A stretch of 33,072 bases of DNA from assembly GCA_036653715.1 (NCBI GenBank), contig JAVVTL010000010.1:1-33072 (forward strand), given 5' to 3'. Shown piece by piece: positions 7,216-15,053 of the stretch; positions within the stretch are counted from its first letter, which is position 1, and each line of letters begins with the position of its first letter. The notes beneath the pieces are model-generated. The model ran no database searches, had not been told where the DNA came from, and saw only the letters and a program-made list of their open reading frames with translations. The stretch is from Scatomorpha sp036653715 (GTDB lineage Bacteria; Bacillota; Clostridia; Oscillospirales; Oscillospiraceae). Both the position numbers and the translations under genes were made by a program.

Positions 7216-8808
7216 ATGTTCAGGGCGCTGATATACTCCCAGCTTCAGTCGCTGTTTGCAAGCATGTTTCGCGGGTCCAAAAACAAAAAGAAGCACGGGA
7301 TAGGCTCCAAAATCCTCATAGGCCTCCTTGCCCTGTATCTCTTGGGCTGCTTCGCTGTCATGTTCGGCGGGCTGTTCCACTCCATCTGCAAGCCCTTTGT
7401 CGGGGGCGGCTTCGGCTGGCTCTACTTTGCCATGGCGGGGATAATGGCCTTTGCGCTCTGCTTTATCGGCAGCGTATTTACGGCGCAGCAGCAGCTTTTT
7501 TCCGCCAAGGATAACGATATTTTGCTCGCCATGCCGATACCGCCCGCATATATCCTCGGCTCCCGTATGCTGATGCTGCTGATACTGAACTATCTGTTTG
7601 AGATAATGGTAATGGCACCTGCCGGCGTCGTCTATTGCGTGAACTATGCGCCGTCCCTGCGCGGTGTCCTCGTATTCATCGTCTGCCTGCTGCTTCTGCC
7701 GCTTTTGGTCATGACCTTCTCCTGCCTGTTCGGCTGGCTCCTCGCCATCGTGACGGACAGGGTGCGCAATAAGAGCATGGTGACAACTCTCTGCTCGCTC
7801 ATTTTCCTCGGCGCTTATTTCTATGCCTTTTCCAACATGAACAAGTACCTCGCGGGTCTGGTGCAGAACGGCGCGCAGATTGCCGAGGCCGTGAAATCCG
7901 CCCTGTACCCCGCGTGGGCCTTCGGCGCGGCGGTGGCGGAGGGGAACCTCGCGGCACTGCTCGGCTGGATTTGCTGCTGTATTCTGCCCATGACATTGGT
8001 TTACATAATTCTGTCGCGCAGCTTCATCTCCGTCACGACGACGCGGCGGGGTGCGGCAAAGCTCAAGTACCGCGAGCGGGAGCTCAAGGTCGGCAGCGGC
8101 TCCTCGGCGCTTTTGGGGCGTGAGCTGCGGCACTTTGCCTCAAACGGCATGTACATCATGAATGCCGCCTTAGGCAGCGTATTCACGCTCGCCGCCGCCG
8201 TGTTCCTTGTTATCTACCGGGAAAAGGTGATGACGATGGGCACAATGCTGCTGGGCGAGAACCTTGCGGCGGGGGGCGCGGCAATGCTTTGCCTGATGGC
8301 GTCCACAAACTTAATCTCCGCGCCGAGCGTGTCGCTCGAGGGGAAAAGCCTTTGGGTAATCCAATCCCTGCCCGTGTCCGGCGGCAGCGTGCTGATGGCA
8401 AAGGTGAAGTCGCATATAGTCATCGCCGCGCCGCCCGTGCTCATTACCGCCATAGCGGCGATATTTATCCTCCGCCCGGCGCCGCTCGGGGTGGCGGCAC
8501 TGCTGCTTGCGCCCATCGCCATGACGGCCTTCTGCGCCTTTTTGGGCGTCGTCGTAAACATGCATTTCCCGCGCTTCGACTACATCAACGAGGTTGCGGC
8601 GGTGAAGCAGAGCATGAGCGTAATAATCGCCATGTTCGTCTCGATGGGTGCCGTACTGCTTCCGGGAGCGGTCTATATTTGGCTTCTTGCGGGCGTGATG
8701 AGCGCGGATGTGTTCCTGCTCATATGCTCGGCGGTGTTCGCGCTCTGCTGCTTTGTCATGTATCGCTGGCTTACGGGGCCGGGTTCAAGGCGCTTCGCGG
8801 AGCTGTAA
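7216..8808 (+). CDS. ABC-2 type transporter permease
   Basis: The 530-residue protein is almost entirely hydrophobic, with about twelve predicted membrane segments in two halves separated by a charged loop near residues 275-300 (rich in R, K and E). Its length and pattern match the large putative ABC exporter permeases of Bacillota that pair with a single ATPase. GGGGAGAA lies about 8 bases before ATG 7216. It is the last gene of the GntR operon and is followed by a strong terminator. The cargo cannot be told from sequence. Confidence 0.85.
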   Translation: MFRALIYSQLQSLFASMFRGSKNKKKHGIGSKILIGLLALYLLGCFAVMFGGLFHSICKPFVGGGFGWLYFAMAGIMAFALCFIGSVFTAQQQLFSAKDNDILLAMPIPPAYILGSRMLMLLILNYLFEIMVMAPAGVVYCVNYAPSLRGVLVFIVCLLLLPLLVMTFSCLFGWLLAIVTDRVRNKSMVTTLCSLIFLGAYFYAFSNMNKYLAGLVQNGAQIAEAVKSALYPAWAFGAAVAEGNLAALLGWICCCILPMTLVYIILSRSFISVTTTRRGAAKLKYRERELKVGSGSSALLGRELRHFASNGMYIMNAALGSVFTLAAAVFLVIYREKVMTMGTMLLGENLAAGGAAMLCLMASTNLISAPSVSLEGKSLWVIQSLPVSGGSVLMAKVKSHIVIAAPPVLITAIAAIFILRPAPLGVAALLLAPIAMTAFCAFLGVVVNMHFPRFDYINEVAAVKQSMSVIIAMFVSMGAVLLPGAVYIWLLAGVMSADVFLLICSAVFALCCFVMYRWLTGPGSRRFAEL

Positions 8809-8830
8809 TCCGAGCGTTGCTCGGTCTGTC

Positions 8831-8876
8831 AAAAAACATGGGCTGTGCCGTTTTTGCGGCACAGCCCATGTTTTTT
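8831..8876. terminator. Bidirectional intrinsic terminator, 20 bp stem
   Basis: A perfect 20 bp stem (8831-8850 with 8857-8876) with a 6-base loop has A-runs on the left and T-runs on the right as part of the stem. It separates the convergent permease gene and the small membrane protein gene and should act in both directions. A small CCGAGC/GCTCGG hairpin (8810-8824) precedes it. Confidence 0.92.
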
Positions 8877-8881
8877 GTTTT

Positions 8882-9352
8882 TCAGTCTTTTTTGAGGTCG
8901 AATTTGAGGTCGGAGTTCAGCGAGCGCAGGGCGGCGCGCATTCCGGGAAGGTCCGCGTTATAGGCGGCGGTGCGCAGCTCGTCGTTCGGCATGAAGCGGT
9001 AATAGGTGCGGCAAAACGCCTCGAAGTTTGAGCGGGTGCGGGGGCCGAGCTTGTTTATGTAGAGTGCGACGCCCAAAATAGCGCCGGCCCAAAAGGCGAT
9101 GAGGAGATAGAGTGCGAAAAAGCGGAAGCTCGCCCAGCCGATACCGATGCAGATAAGCAGCCAAATAACGGTGGAGATGATGTTGAGCCAACGCGCGGGC
9201 TTGGGGGCGAAGACGGTTTCTCCGGCGTCGCCGAATTTTTTTATGAGGGGAAAGCCGACGGTAAGGTCAAAAACAAATTGGCGGAGGCATACATAAAAGT
9301 AGAACCAGCCGCCTATGAAAATGAGCGCGCCATACATTATTTTTTCAGCCAT
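8882..9352 (-). CDS. Hypothetical membrane protein, 156 residues
   Basis: I do not recognise a family. There is an N-terminal hydrophobic helix (about residues 6-25), two more in the middle (about 60-100), and a soluble basic C-terminal tail of about 50 residues beginning near NFEAFCRTYYRF and ending in lysines. ATG 9352 is chosen over the in-frame ATG at 9370 because AGGAGG lies between them, seven bases before 9352. A good promoter lies upstream at 9392-9420 and the gene shares a bidirectional terminator with the ABC permease. It stands alone and its divergent neighbour is the spoIIIA operon; no functional link is evident. Confidence 0.75.
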   Translation of the reverse strand: MAEKIMYGALIFIGGWFYFYVCLRQFVFDLTVGFPLIKKFGDAGETVFAPKPARWLNIISTVIWLLICIGIGWASFRFFALYLLIAFWAGAILGVALYINKLGPRTRSNFEAFCRTYYRFMPNDELRTAAYNADLPGMRAALRSLNSDLKFDLKKD

Positions 9353-9391
9353 AAGAAATCCTCCTATCATTTGCAGACATTTACTGCTACA

Positions 9392-9420
9392 AGTTTAACA
9401 CTTCTGCGGCGGCCTTGCAA
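9392..9420 (-). promoter_or_regulatory. Sigma-A promoter of the hypothetical membrane protein
   Basis: On the minus strand TTGCAA and TAAACT are 17 bases apart, and TG precedes the -10 as in extended promoters. The leader would be about 33 bases to ATG 9352. Confidence 0.65.
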
Positions 9421-9456
9421 GTCATACTTCCCCCTTGGTGTGAATAGATTGTCCAC

Positions 9457-10341
9457 ATGAAAGTTTGTGGGTATGACAACGCGGCAGCTCTGCTTCCGCC
9501 TGATATTCGCGCGGCGGCGCTCGCGCAGCCGGAGGGGCTGAGGCTCCGTGCGGAGGAGCTGCGTCTGCGCGTGGGACAGGCCTCAACGCTCCTCCTGCCG
9601 GAGGGGGAGCGGGGCTTTGGACGCGTCCTTGAGCCGCGCGACATGGACACGGTGCTTGAAACGGCCACGCGCGCTTCCGCGCACACGGCGCTCGCAGCCG
9701 TCTCGGCGGGCTATGTGACGGTTAAGGGCGGCTGCCGTGTCGGGCTTTGCGGCGAGGCGCTGACGGAGGGCGGGAAAATGACGGGAATTCGGCGGCTGTC
9801 CTCCGTGTCCCTGCGCATCCCGAGGGAGGCGCGCGGCTGTGCCGACGGAATCTTTGCCGAGCTGACGGCAGGCGGCTTTTCGGACACGCTCATAGTTTCG
9901 CCCCCCGGCGCGGGGAAGACGACGCTGCTTAGGGAGCTTGTGCGACGCCTGTCGGACGGGGGGACGCGCGTGTCGCTCGCGGACGAGCGCGGCGAGGTTG
10001 CCGCCGTTTGGGAAGGGCGGGCGCTCTTTGATGTGGGCGCGAGGACGGATGTGATGACGGGCGCCGCGAAGGGCGAGGCGGCGATGCTGCTGCTGAGGGC
10101 GATGTCGCCGCAGGTGCTGGCGATGGACGAGATTACCTCGGCGGAGGATTTGCGGGCGGTGGAGAACGCCGCAGGCTGCGGGGTGAGGCTGCTTGCGACC
10201 GTCCACGGCACATCGGCGCGGACTCTTGCGGAGCGCCCGCTTTACAGGCGGCTTATGGCTCTTGGGGTTTTCAAAAGGACTGTGACGATTGTAAGCGGAA
10301 GCGGCGGGCGGGAGTACATAACGGGGGAATTGAAGCTGTGA
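9457..10341 (+). CDS. spoIIIAA: Stage III sporulation protein AA, secretion-type ATPase
   Basis: The 294-residue cytoplasmic ATPase (307 in Bacillus subtilis) is related to type II/IV secretion ATPases and is thought to power the SpoIIIA channel from the mother cell. The N-terminal part has the conserved EELRLRVGQ region and the core has Walker A PPGAGKTT (149-156), followed by SLADERGEVAAVW and a Walker B-like VLAMDEITS. It is the first gene of an eight-gene operon. No clear Shine-Dalgarno precedes ATG 9457, but the protein begins where family members begin. SigE control is known for this operon in Bacillus; I found only a weak match upstream (see rejected items). The 3' end overlaps spoIIIAB by 4 bases. 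Confidence 0.95.
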   Translation: MKVCGYDNAAALLPPDIRAAALAQPEGLRLRAEELRLRVGQASTLLLPEGERGFGRVLEPRDMDTVLETATRASAHTALAAVSAGYVTVKGGCRVGLCGEALTEGGKMTGIRRLSSVSLRIPREARGCADGIFAELTAGGFSDTLIVSPPGAGKTTLLRELVRRLSDGGTRVSLADERGEVAAVWEGRALFDVGARTDVMTGAAKGEAAMLLLRAMSPQVLAMDEITSAEDLRAVENAAGCGVRLLATVHGTSARTLAERPLYRRLMALGVFKRTVTIVSGSGGREYITGELKL

Positions 10342-10844
10342 TTAAAGCTGTGGGAGCGTTTATGATTGTAAGCGCGTTTTTCCTCTGGGGCCGCTCGCGG
10401 GCGGAGGAGCTGAAGGCGCACGCGCGTCTGCTCTCGGCGCTGCTCTCGTCGCTCGAGCTGATAAGGTCGGAGGTGACGGCGCGGCTGACGCCCATACCCG
10501 AGATAGCGGAGCGGCTTGCCGCTTCCGGCCCCGGCGAGACGCGGGAGTTTTTCGGAAGGCTCGGCGCGGAGCTGACGGCTTTGGGCGAGCGGGAATTTTC
10601 GGAGATTTGGTCTTCCTGCGCGGCGGAGCTGAAGCTTCGGGAGGACGAGCTTTCGGCGCTTGCGGATGCGGGGCGGAGCCTCGGCCGCTACGGCGTGCGG
10701 GAGCAGGACGCGGCGCTCTCGCGCTGCATGGAGATACTCGGAGCCGCCGCGGCGGATGCGCGGGCGGAGGCCGCAGGGGGCGGCAGGCTTTGGACGGGGC
10801 TTGGCATTACGGCGGGGCTGATACTCGCGGTTGCACTGCTGTAG
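10338..10844 (+). CDS. spoIIIAB: Stage III sporulation protein AB
   Basis: The 168-residue protein has a hydrophobic helix at each end (about residues 3-18 and 149-167) and a helical, charge-rich middle, as in SpoIIIAB (GspF-like, a partner of the SpoIIIAA ATPase). The GTG start overlaps the spoIIIAA stop (GTGA), and GGGGGA lies upstream. The identification rests on length, topology and operon position as much as on sequence. It is needed for mother cell-to-forespore channel assembly in known spore formers. Confidence 0.9.
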   Translation: MIKAVGAFMIVSAFFLWGRSRAEELKAHARLLSALLSSLELIRSEVTARLTPIPEIAERLAASGPGETREFFGRLGAELTALGEREFSEIWSSCAAELKLREDELSALADAGRSLGRYGVREQDAALSRCMEILGAAAADARAEAAGGGRLWTGLGITAGLILAVALL

Positions 10845-10869
10845 AATCTGAAAACAAAGGAGAAGTAAC

Positions 10870-11064
10870 ATGAACGTTGACCTCATCTTCAGGGTTGCGG
10901 CGGTCGGAATACTCGTGGCGGTGCTGAACATTCTTCTGACCCGTTCCGGACGGGAGGAGCAGGCGCTGATGGTGACCATAACGGGCCTTATTATCGTGCT
11001 TGTTATAGTGGTTCAGAAGGTAAGCGAGCTTTTTGATTTAATCAAGAGCCTGTTCTCCTTTTAG
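10870..11064 (+). CDS. spoIIIAC: Stage III sporulation protein AC
   Basis: A 64-residue protein with two membrane helices, close to the usual 68 residues. It begins MNVDLIFRVAAVGILVAVLN, which is typical. AAAGGAGAAG precedes the ATG. SpoIIIAC and AD are predicted membrane components of the sporulation channel apparatus. The next gene starts 2 bases after its stop. Confidence 0.95.
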   Translation: MNVDLIFRVAAVGILVAVLNILLTRSGREEQALMVTITGLIIVLVIVVQKVSELFDLIKSLFSF

Positions 11065-11066
11065 CC

Positions 11067-11453
11067 ATGGAGCTTGCGATAAAGGCGGCGGCGGCGGGGA
11101 TAGCCGCAGTGCTTGCCGCGTCAATCATAAAAAAGAATAACCCCGAGCTTTCGCTGCTGCTTGCTCTCGCGGCATGTGCCGTCATCCTCGCCTCCGCGAT
11201 GGGGCTGGGGGAGAAGCTGATGGAGGTCGTGGGCGAGGCGCGGCGGCTCTCCGGCCTCAGCCCGGCGGTGCTGACGCCGATAGTGAAATGCGTGGGCATA
11301 GGCATAATCGCAAAGGTGGGCGCGGACGCCTGCCGCGACGCGGGCAGCACCTCGGTCGCCTCGTCGGTGGAGCTGACGGGAGCGATGGCGGCGCTCTTTT
11401 GCGCATTGCCGATGGTCACGGCACTGCTCTCGATGCTGAGGCGTATGGCATGA
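11067..11453 (+). CDS. spoIIIAD: Stage III sporulation protein AD
   Basis: The 128-residue membrane protein has four hydrophobic segments and a typical IIKKNNPELSLLLALAA stretch after the first. The length matches the family (about 130). Its C-terminus overlaps the spoIIIAE start by 4 bases. It is thought to form part of the inner-membrane platform of the feeding-tube complex. Confidence 0.94.
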   Translation: MELAIKAAAAGIAAVLAASIIKKNNPELSLLLALAACAVILASAMGLGEKLMEVVGEARRLSGLSPAVLTPIVKCVGIGIIAKVGADACRDAGSTSVASSVELTGAMAALFCALPMVTALLSMLRRMA

Positions 11454-12547
11454 GAAGACTGCTGATTTTTGCGGCACTTGCCGCGCTGCTCACAATGCCC
11501 TGCCTCGCCGCCGATTTATTCGGAGAGCAGGCGGAGGCCTACGGCGTCGGGGAGATAGAGGCGGCACTGCCCGAGACGGCGCGGGGGATAATCGGCGACG
11601 CCAAGGTGTCGGACGCGCTGAATCCCGAGGGGTTTTTGTCCAAAATCTGGGGCGAGGCGCGGGAAAAGCTTGCGGAGACAGCGTCGCGCGGCGTAAAAAG
11701 CGCCGTGGCAATAGTCGCCGTGGCGCTCCTCTGCGGGCTTGCCGGCGGACTTGCGGCGGATGGCGAAACGCCGAAATATGTCGTGCTCGGCGGCGTGCTC
11801 GGCATAGCCGTTATCGCGGCGGGAGACGCGGGTGCCTTCATCGCCAAGGGTGCACAGACCTTGGGGGAGCTTTCGGATTTCTCGCACGCACTGCTGCCCT
11901 GCATGACGGCGGCTGCGGCGGCGGGGGGCGCGCTCACCTCCGCCGCGGCGAAATATGCGGCGACGGCGCTTTTTATGGACGTATTCCTCACCGTCGCGAA
12001 CGGCTTTGTACTGCCGCTCGTCTATGCATACATGGCGGCGTCCGTCGCGGCGGCGGCGCTGGACAGCCCCGCGCTCGACTCGGCGGCGGCGCTCATAAAA
12101 TGGCTCTGCGTCTCGATTATGACGCTCCTGACGACGGCGTTTACGATATATCTTGCGGCGACGGGCGCTGTGACGGGCGCCTCCGACGCCTTGGTGACAA
12201 AGGCGGCAAAGACCGCAATCTCCGCCGCACTGCCGGTGGTGGGCGGCATAGTCTCGGACGCCGCCTCAACGGTGGTGGCGGGGGCGGGGCTTGTGCGCAA
12301 CGCCGTGGGCGTCTTCGGAATGGCGGCTGTGCTCTGCGTCTGTCTCATGCCATTTATGGCGCTCGGCGCGCAATATCTGCTCTACAAGGCCGCCGCCGCC
12401 CTCGCGGGGGCGTTCGCGGATAAGCGGATAGCAACGCTCACAGGCTCGCTCGGGGGAGCCTTCGGCATGGTGCTCGGGCTTGTCGGCACGGGGGCGGTAA
12501 TGCTCTTTTTCTCGATACTCTCTCTCATAAAGGCGGTGAGCGGATGA
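11450..12547 (+). CDS. spoIIIAE: Stage III sporulation protein AE
   Basis: The 365-residue polytopic membrane protein starts with a cleavable signal peptide (RRLLIFAALAALLTMPCLAA), has an extracytoplasmic segment with the ALNPEGFL region, and then about eight membrane helices. The length is a little below the ~400 typical of Bacillus. The start ATG 11450 overlaps spoIIIAD (ATGA); a longer in-frame reading from 11174 would run through spoIIIAD and is rejected. SpoIIIAE is a putative permease component of the channel. Confidence 0.94.
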   Translation: MRRLLIFAALAALLTMPCLAADLFGEQAEAYGVGEIEAALPETARGIIGDAKVSDALNPEGFLSKIWGEAREKLAETASRGVKSAVAIVAVALLCGLAGGLAADGETPKYVVLGGVLGIAVIAAGDAGAFIAKGAQTLGELSDFSHALLPCMTAAAAAGGALTSAAAKYAATALFMDVFLTVANGFVLPLVYAYMAASVAAAALDSPALDSAAALIKWLCVSIMTLLTTAFTIYLAATGAVTGASDALVTKAAKTAISAALPVVGGIVSDAASTVVAGAGLVRNAVGVFGMAAVLCVCLMPFMALGAQYLLYKAAAALAGAFADKRIATLTGSLGGAFGMVLGLVGTGAVMLFFSILSLIKAVSG

Positions 12548-13035
12548 CGGAGGCAATACGCGCTTGGCTCATGGCGCTCTGCGGGACGGCGGCAGTCTGC
12601 ACTCTCGCGATGTGCGCCTGCCCGGAGGGACGGGTAAAGCGCATACTGCGCCTTGTCTGCGGCGCGGCGATGGCAATAGCCCTGCTGTCACCGCTTGCGG
12701 ACTTTGACCTCGACGCATATTCGAGGGCGGCGGCAAAATACGGCGAAGCGGCGCGGGAGGCGGCGGGCGAGGGCACGGCGGTTCAAGACAGACTCTCAAG
12801 GACTATCATAGAGGACGAGTGCGCGGCATATATATTGGACAAAGCGGATGCCTTGGACATCGTTGACGTCTCCGTGGACATCACGGCGGAATGGAACGGG
12901 GCGAACGGCTGGCTGCCTGTCGGGGCGCGGCTTTCGGGTGACTGCACGGCGGAGCAGAGAGCGCGGCTCGCGGAGCTTCTTGAGACGGAGCTTGGCATAC
13001 CGCCAAAGCGGCAGGAATGGAGGGGGGACGGATGA
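12544..13035 (+). CDS. spoIIIAF: Stage III sporulation protein AF
   Basis: The 163-residue protein has two N-terminal helices (about residues 9-25 and 35-50) and an extracytoplasmic soluble domain ending with a ring-building-like fold (LSGDCTAEQRARLAELLETE, then LGIP). Ring-building motifs are known for SpoIIIAF, AG and AH. The ATG overlaps spoIIIAE (ATGA) and the stop overlaps spoIIIAG in the same way. Confidence 0.92.
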   Translation: MTEAIRAWLMALCGTAAVCTLAMCACPEGRVKRILRLVCGAAMAIALLSPLADFDLDAYSRAAAKYGEAAREAAGEGTAVQDRLSRTIIEDECAAYILDKADALDIVDVSVDITAEWNGANGWLPVGARLSGDCTAEQRARLAELLETELGIPPKRQEWRGDG

Positions 13036-13382
13036 TGGACGGTGTAATAAAGCAGCTGGGAAAATACAAATATCTGCTGCTCGTGCTGTTTGTCGGCATT
13101 ATCCTGATACTTTTGCCTGGGCGCTCCGCCTATGTGGCAGAGGGTGAGCCGCCCTCACAGACGGCGACAAAGGAGGAGGCGCGCTTGGAGGAGGTGCTGG
13201 GAGAAATTGCGGGCGTGGGCCGCGTCTGCGTTCTCCGCTCGGAGGAGGGAGTGGCGGTGGTCTGCGAGGGCGCGGATTCCGCACAGGTGCGGCTCTCGGT
13301 GACGGAGGCCGTCATGCGCTACACCGGCTATGGCAGCGAGAGAATAACGGTTTTAAAAATGGAACAGGAGGCAAAAAATTGA
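13032..13382 (+). CDS. spoIIIAG: Stage III sporulation protein AG, short form
   Basis: A single membrane helix (about residues 12-30) is followed by a small domain of about 75 residues. It contains EEVLGEIAGVGRVCV, GVAVVCEGADSAQVRL and VTEAVMRYTG, the alpha-beta elements of the SpoIIIAG ring-building motif. At 116 residues it is about half the 229 of Bacillus subtilis; the long insertion that forms the triangular beta-ring in the Bacillus 30-mer is missing, with only a few residues between RVCV and GVAVV. No frameshift is needed to explain this: the reading frame is continuous and couples at both ends. ATG 13032 is chosen because GGAGGGG lies just upstream and it overlaps the spoIIIAF stop. 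Confidence 0.88.
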   Translation: MMDGVIKQLGKYKYLLLVLFVGIILILLPGRSAYVAEGEPPSQTATKEEARLEEVLGEIAGVGRVCVLRSEEGVAVVCEGADSAQVRLSVTEAVMRYTGYGSERITVLKMEQEAKN

Positions 13383-13972
13383 AAAAAGCTAAGAGGAACA
13401 TCATTATCACGGCGGTGCTGCTGCTGGTCTGCGCGGCGGTGTATCTGAACTGGTCGTACAACAACCGCTGGGGCAACGCGGATGCCGCAATGGTAGAGGC
13501 GGAGGACGATGCGATGGCGGCATCCTCCGAGGGGGAGAAGGATGCGACCCAAACGTCCGAGTATTTCTCCGAGGCAAGGCTCACGCGGCAAATCTCGCGC
13601 GACGAGGCGCTGACGCTCCTGCAAACGGCGGCGTCCTCCGAGGCGGCGTCACAGGAGACGATAGATTCGGCGATGAACGCCATAGCGGCTATGGCGACAT
13701 GGTCGATGCAGGAGACGCAGATGGAGAATATGCTGATAGCCAAGGACTTCACCGACTGCGTGGTTTACATGTCCTCCGAGGGCGTGACGGTGGCGGTGCC
13801 TGCGCCGGTAGAGGGCTTGTCGGAGACGCAGGTGGCGCAGATAACGGACGCCATCACCGCCGAGACGGAATATGAGGCGACACAGATAAAGGTCATAGAG
13901 ATAAAGGACGGCGTGACGGCGCAGAAAACTGCCCTGACAGAGCCTGCCGGGGAAGTACCTGCGGCGGATTGA
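13379..13972 (+). CDS. spoIIIAH: Stage III sporulation protein AH
   Basis: The 197-residue protein has an N-terminal membrane helix (about residues 7-24), an acidic linker, and a YscJ/FliF-like ring-building domain in the C-terminal ~110 residues (ETIDSAMNAIAAMATWS... and AKDFTDCVVYMSSEGVTVAV). In known spore formers it reaches into the intermembrane space and binds SpoIIQ from the forespore. The start is TTG 13379, with AGGAGG seven bases before it and a TTGA overlap with the spoIIIAG stop. It is last in the operon and is followed by a terminator. Confidence 0.94.
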   Translation: MKKAKRNIIITAVLLLVCAAVYLNWSYNNRWGNADAAMVEAEDDAMAASSEGEKDATQTSEYFSEARLTRQISRDEALTLLQTAASSEAASQETIDSAMNAIAAMATWSMQETQMENMLIAKDFTDCVVYMSSEGVTVAVPAPVEGLSETQVAQITDAITAETEYEATQIKVIEIKDGVTAQKTALTEPAGEVPAAD

Positions 13973-14009
13973 ATTAAATCGGGCGGCTATCGCTTTTATA
14001 AGTTATCTG

Positions 14010-14036
14010 CGGCGGAGAAATCCGCCGTATTTTTTT
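14010..14036 (+). terminator. Terminator of the spoIIIA operon
   Basis: The stem CGGCGGA/TCCGCCG (14010-14016 with 14021-14027) has a GAAA tetraloop and is followed by a run of T (14030-14036), a textbook intrinsic terminator about 40 bases after the spoIIIAH stop. Confidence 0.92.
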
Positions 14037-14058
14037 GCTTTATTTTACTGTATAATGG

Positions 14059-14067
14059 TGGTATAAT
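14059..14067 (+). promoter_or_regulatory. Extended -10 promoter of the asp23-nusB operon
   Basis: TGG-TATAAT (14059-14067) is an extended -10 with a perfect hexamer, 30 bases before ATG 14098. A second TATAAT at 14051-14056 is present without a clear -35. The leader would be about 23 bases and contains AAAGGAGG. Confidence 0.65.
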
Positions 14068-14097
14068 ACTTTAGCTAAACTCAAAGGAGGTCATATC

Positions 14098-14460
14098 ATG
14101 GCCGAGAACTACATCACCTGTCACGAGGACAACGGCAGCATCAATATTTCCGAGGACGTTGTCGTCGCGATGGTAAGGGCAACCATAAACGAAATCGACG
14201 GCGTGGCCGCCATATCCAATAACGGCGGCGCGGAGCTTGCCGAGCTTTTGGGCATCAAATCCGTCTCCAAGGGCGTAAAGGTCCAGCTCAGCGAGGGCGG
14301 CATAGTCGTCGACACCGTAATCATGATCCGCTACGGGGCCAATATCGTCAGCGTGGCGCGTCAGGTACAGGAGGCCGTCACGGCGGCTGTGGAATCCATG
14401 GCGGGCATGGGTACGCCCACCGTAAACGTCCACGTCTCGGGCGTGGCTTTCGACAGATGA
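14098..14460 (+). CDS. Asp23/Gls24 family envelope stress response protein
   Basis: The 120-residue soluble protein matches the Asp23/Gls24 (DUF322) family throughout: ISEDVVVAMVRATINEIDGV, then GVKVQLSEGGIVVDTVIM and the C-terminal TVNVHVSGVAF. Related proteins sit at the membrane of many Bacillota and are linked to envelope homeostasis; in Clostridia one lies directly before nusB, as here. The ribosome site AAAGGAGG is strong, seven bases from the ATG. The stop overlaps the nusB start by 4 bases. Confidence 0.94.
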   Translation: MAENYITCHEDNGSINISEDVVVAMVRATINEIDGVAAISNNGGAELAELLGIKSVSKGVKVQLSEGGIVVDTVIMIRYGANIVSVARQVQEAVTAAVESMAGMGTPTVNVHVSGVAFDR

Positions 14461-15053
14461 CGAGAACAGCCGCGAGAGAATTGGCGGTCAGGCTTGTCTA
14501 TGCGCTTGCCATGACCGGACAGGAGCCGGAGACGACACTCGAGGGCTTCTTCGACGACGAGCACTTCAAAACCCTCGCCGATGAGGACGAGCTTTTTGCG
14601 GAAACTCCGGACGAAAAACAGGGCACCTATATACGCATGGTCGTCACCTCCGTGCGCGAGCACCGCGAGGAAATAGACGCCTTCATCGAAAAATACTCAA
14701 AGGGCTGGAAGCCGGAGCGCATCTCCAAGACGGCGTCCGCCATTTTGCGCTGCGCACTCTGCGAAATCCTCTATGTCGAGGACGTGCCCCCCTCCGTCGC
14801 CATAAACGAGGCCGTGGAGCTTGCCAAGCTCTACGACGAGCCGGAGACGGTCTCCTTCATAAACGGCATCCTCGGCAGCTTCATGCGCGCCGAGATGAAC
14901 GCCGAGCCGCCCCTTGTCTCCCTTGAGGAAACAGAGGCCGNNNNNNNNNNNNNNNNNNNNNNNNNNNNNNNNNNNNNNNNNNNNNNNNNNNNNNNNNNNN
15001 NNNNNNNNNNNNNNNNNNNNNNNNNNNNNNNNNNNNNNNNCGCGGAGGAATAA
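14457..15053 (+). CDS. nusB: Transcription antitermination factor NusB with a C-terminal tail
   Basis: The NusB fold occupies roughly residues 1-145: TRTAARELAVRLVYALAMTG at the start, then ILRCALCEILYVEDVP and the diagnostic AINEAVELAKLYDEPET with FINGIL. NusB binds boxA RNA with NusE (S10) in rRNA antitermination. After the fold comes a tail of at least 16 readable residues (EPPLVSLEETEA), then the 100-N gap, and then AEE and the stop. The tail is therefore of unknown length and is not part of usual NusB. The start overlaps asp23 (ATGA), and the stop overlaps the xseA start (TAATG), so the frame is supported at both ends. Confidence 0.92.
   Translation: MTRTAARELAVRLVYALAMTGQEPETTLEGFFDDEHFKTLADEDELFAETPDEKQGTYIRMVVTSVREHREEIDAFIEKYSKGWKPERISKTASAILRCALCEILYVEDVPPSVAINEAVELAKLYDEPETVSFINGILGSFMRAEMNAEPPLVSLEETEAXXXXXXXXXXXXXXXXXXXXXXXXXXXXXXXXXXAEE
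14941..15040. other. Assembly gap of 100 N in the nusB tail
   Basis: Exactly 100 N interrupt the 3' end of nusB, just after acidic codons (EETEA) and just before an alanine- and glutamate-coding end. As in the CobW gene, the gap falls in a low-complexity coding stretch; its real length is unknown. Confidence 0.95.

Noticed and set aside
8810..8824. Small CCGAGC/GCTCGG hairpin as a separate terminator
   Set aside because: Too short and without a T-tract; the adjacent 20 bp stem explains termination.
9422..9450. SigE-like promoter before spoIIIAA (TCATACTT, 13 bases, AATAGATT)
   Set aside because: Only 5 of 8 positions match at -10, the spacer is one base short, and the start would fall at the ATG, implying a leaderless mRNA. 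The operon is probably SigE-controlled, but this site does not show it.
11174..11449. Longer reading of spoIIIAE beginning inside spoIIIAD
   Set aside because: It overlaps spoIIIAD out of frame; the signal peptide at ATG 11450 marks the true N-terminus.
14051..14056. A second -10 box before asp23
   Set aside because: A perfect TATAAT, but without TG extension or a -35 at a usable distance; the downstream copy has the extended -10.
14941..15040. Treating the two N runs as real inserts of fixed size
   Set aside because: Both are exactly 100 N, the standard scaffolding placeholder, so no biological length can be read from them.
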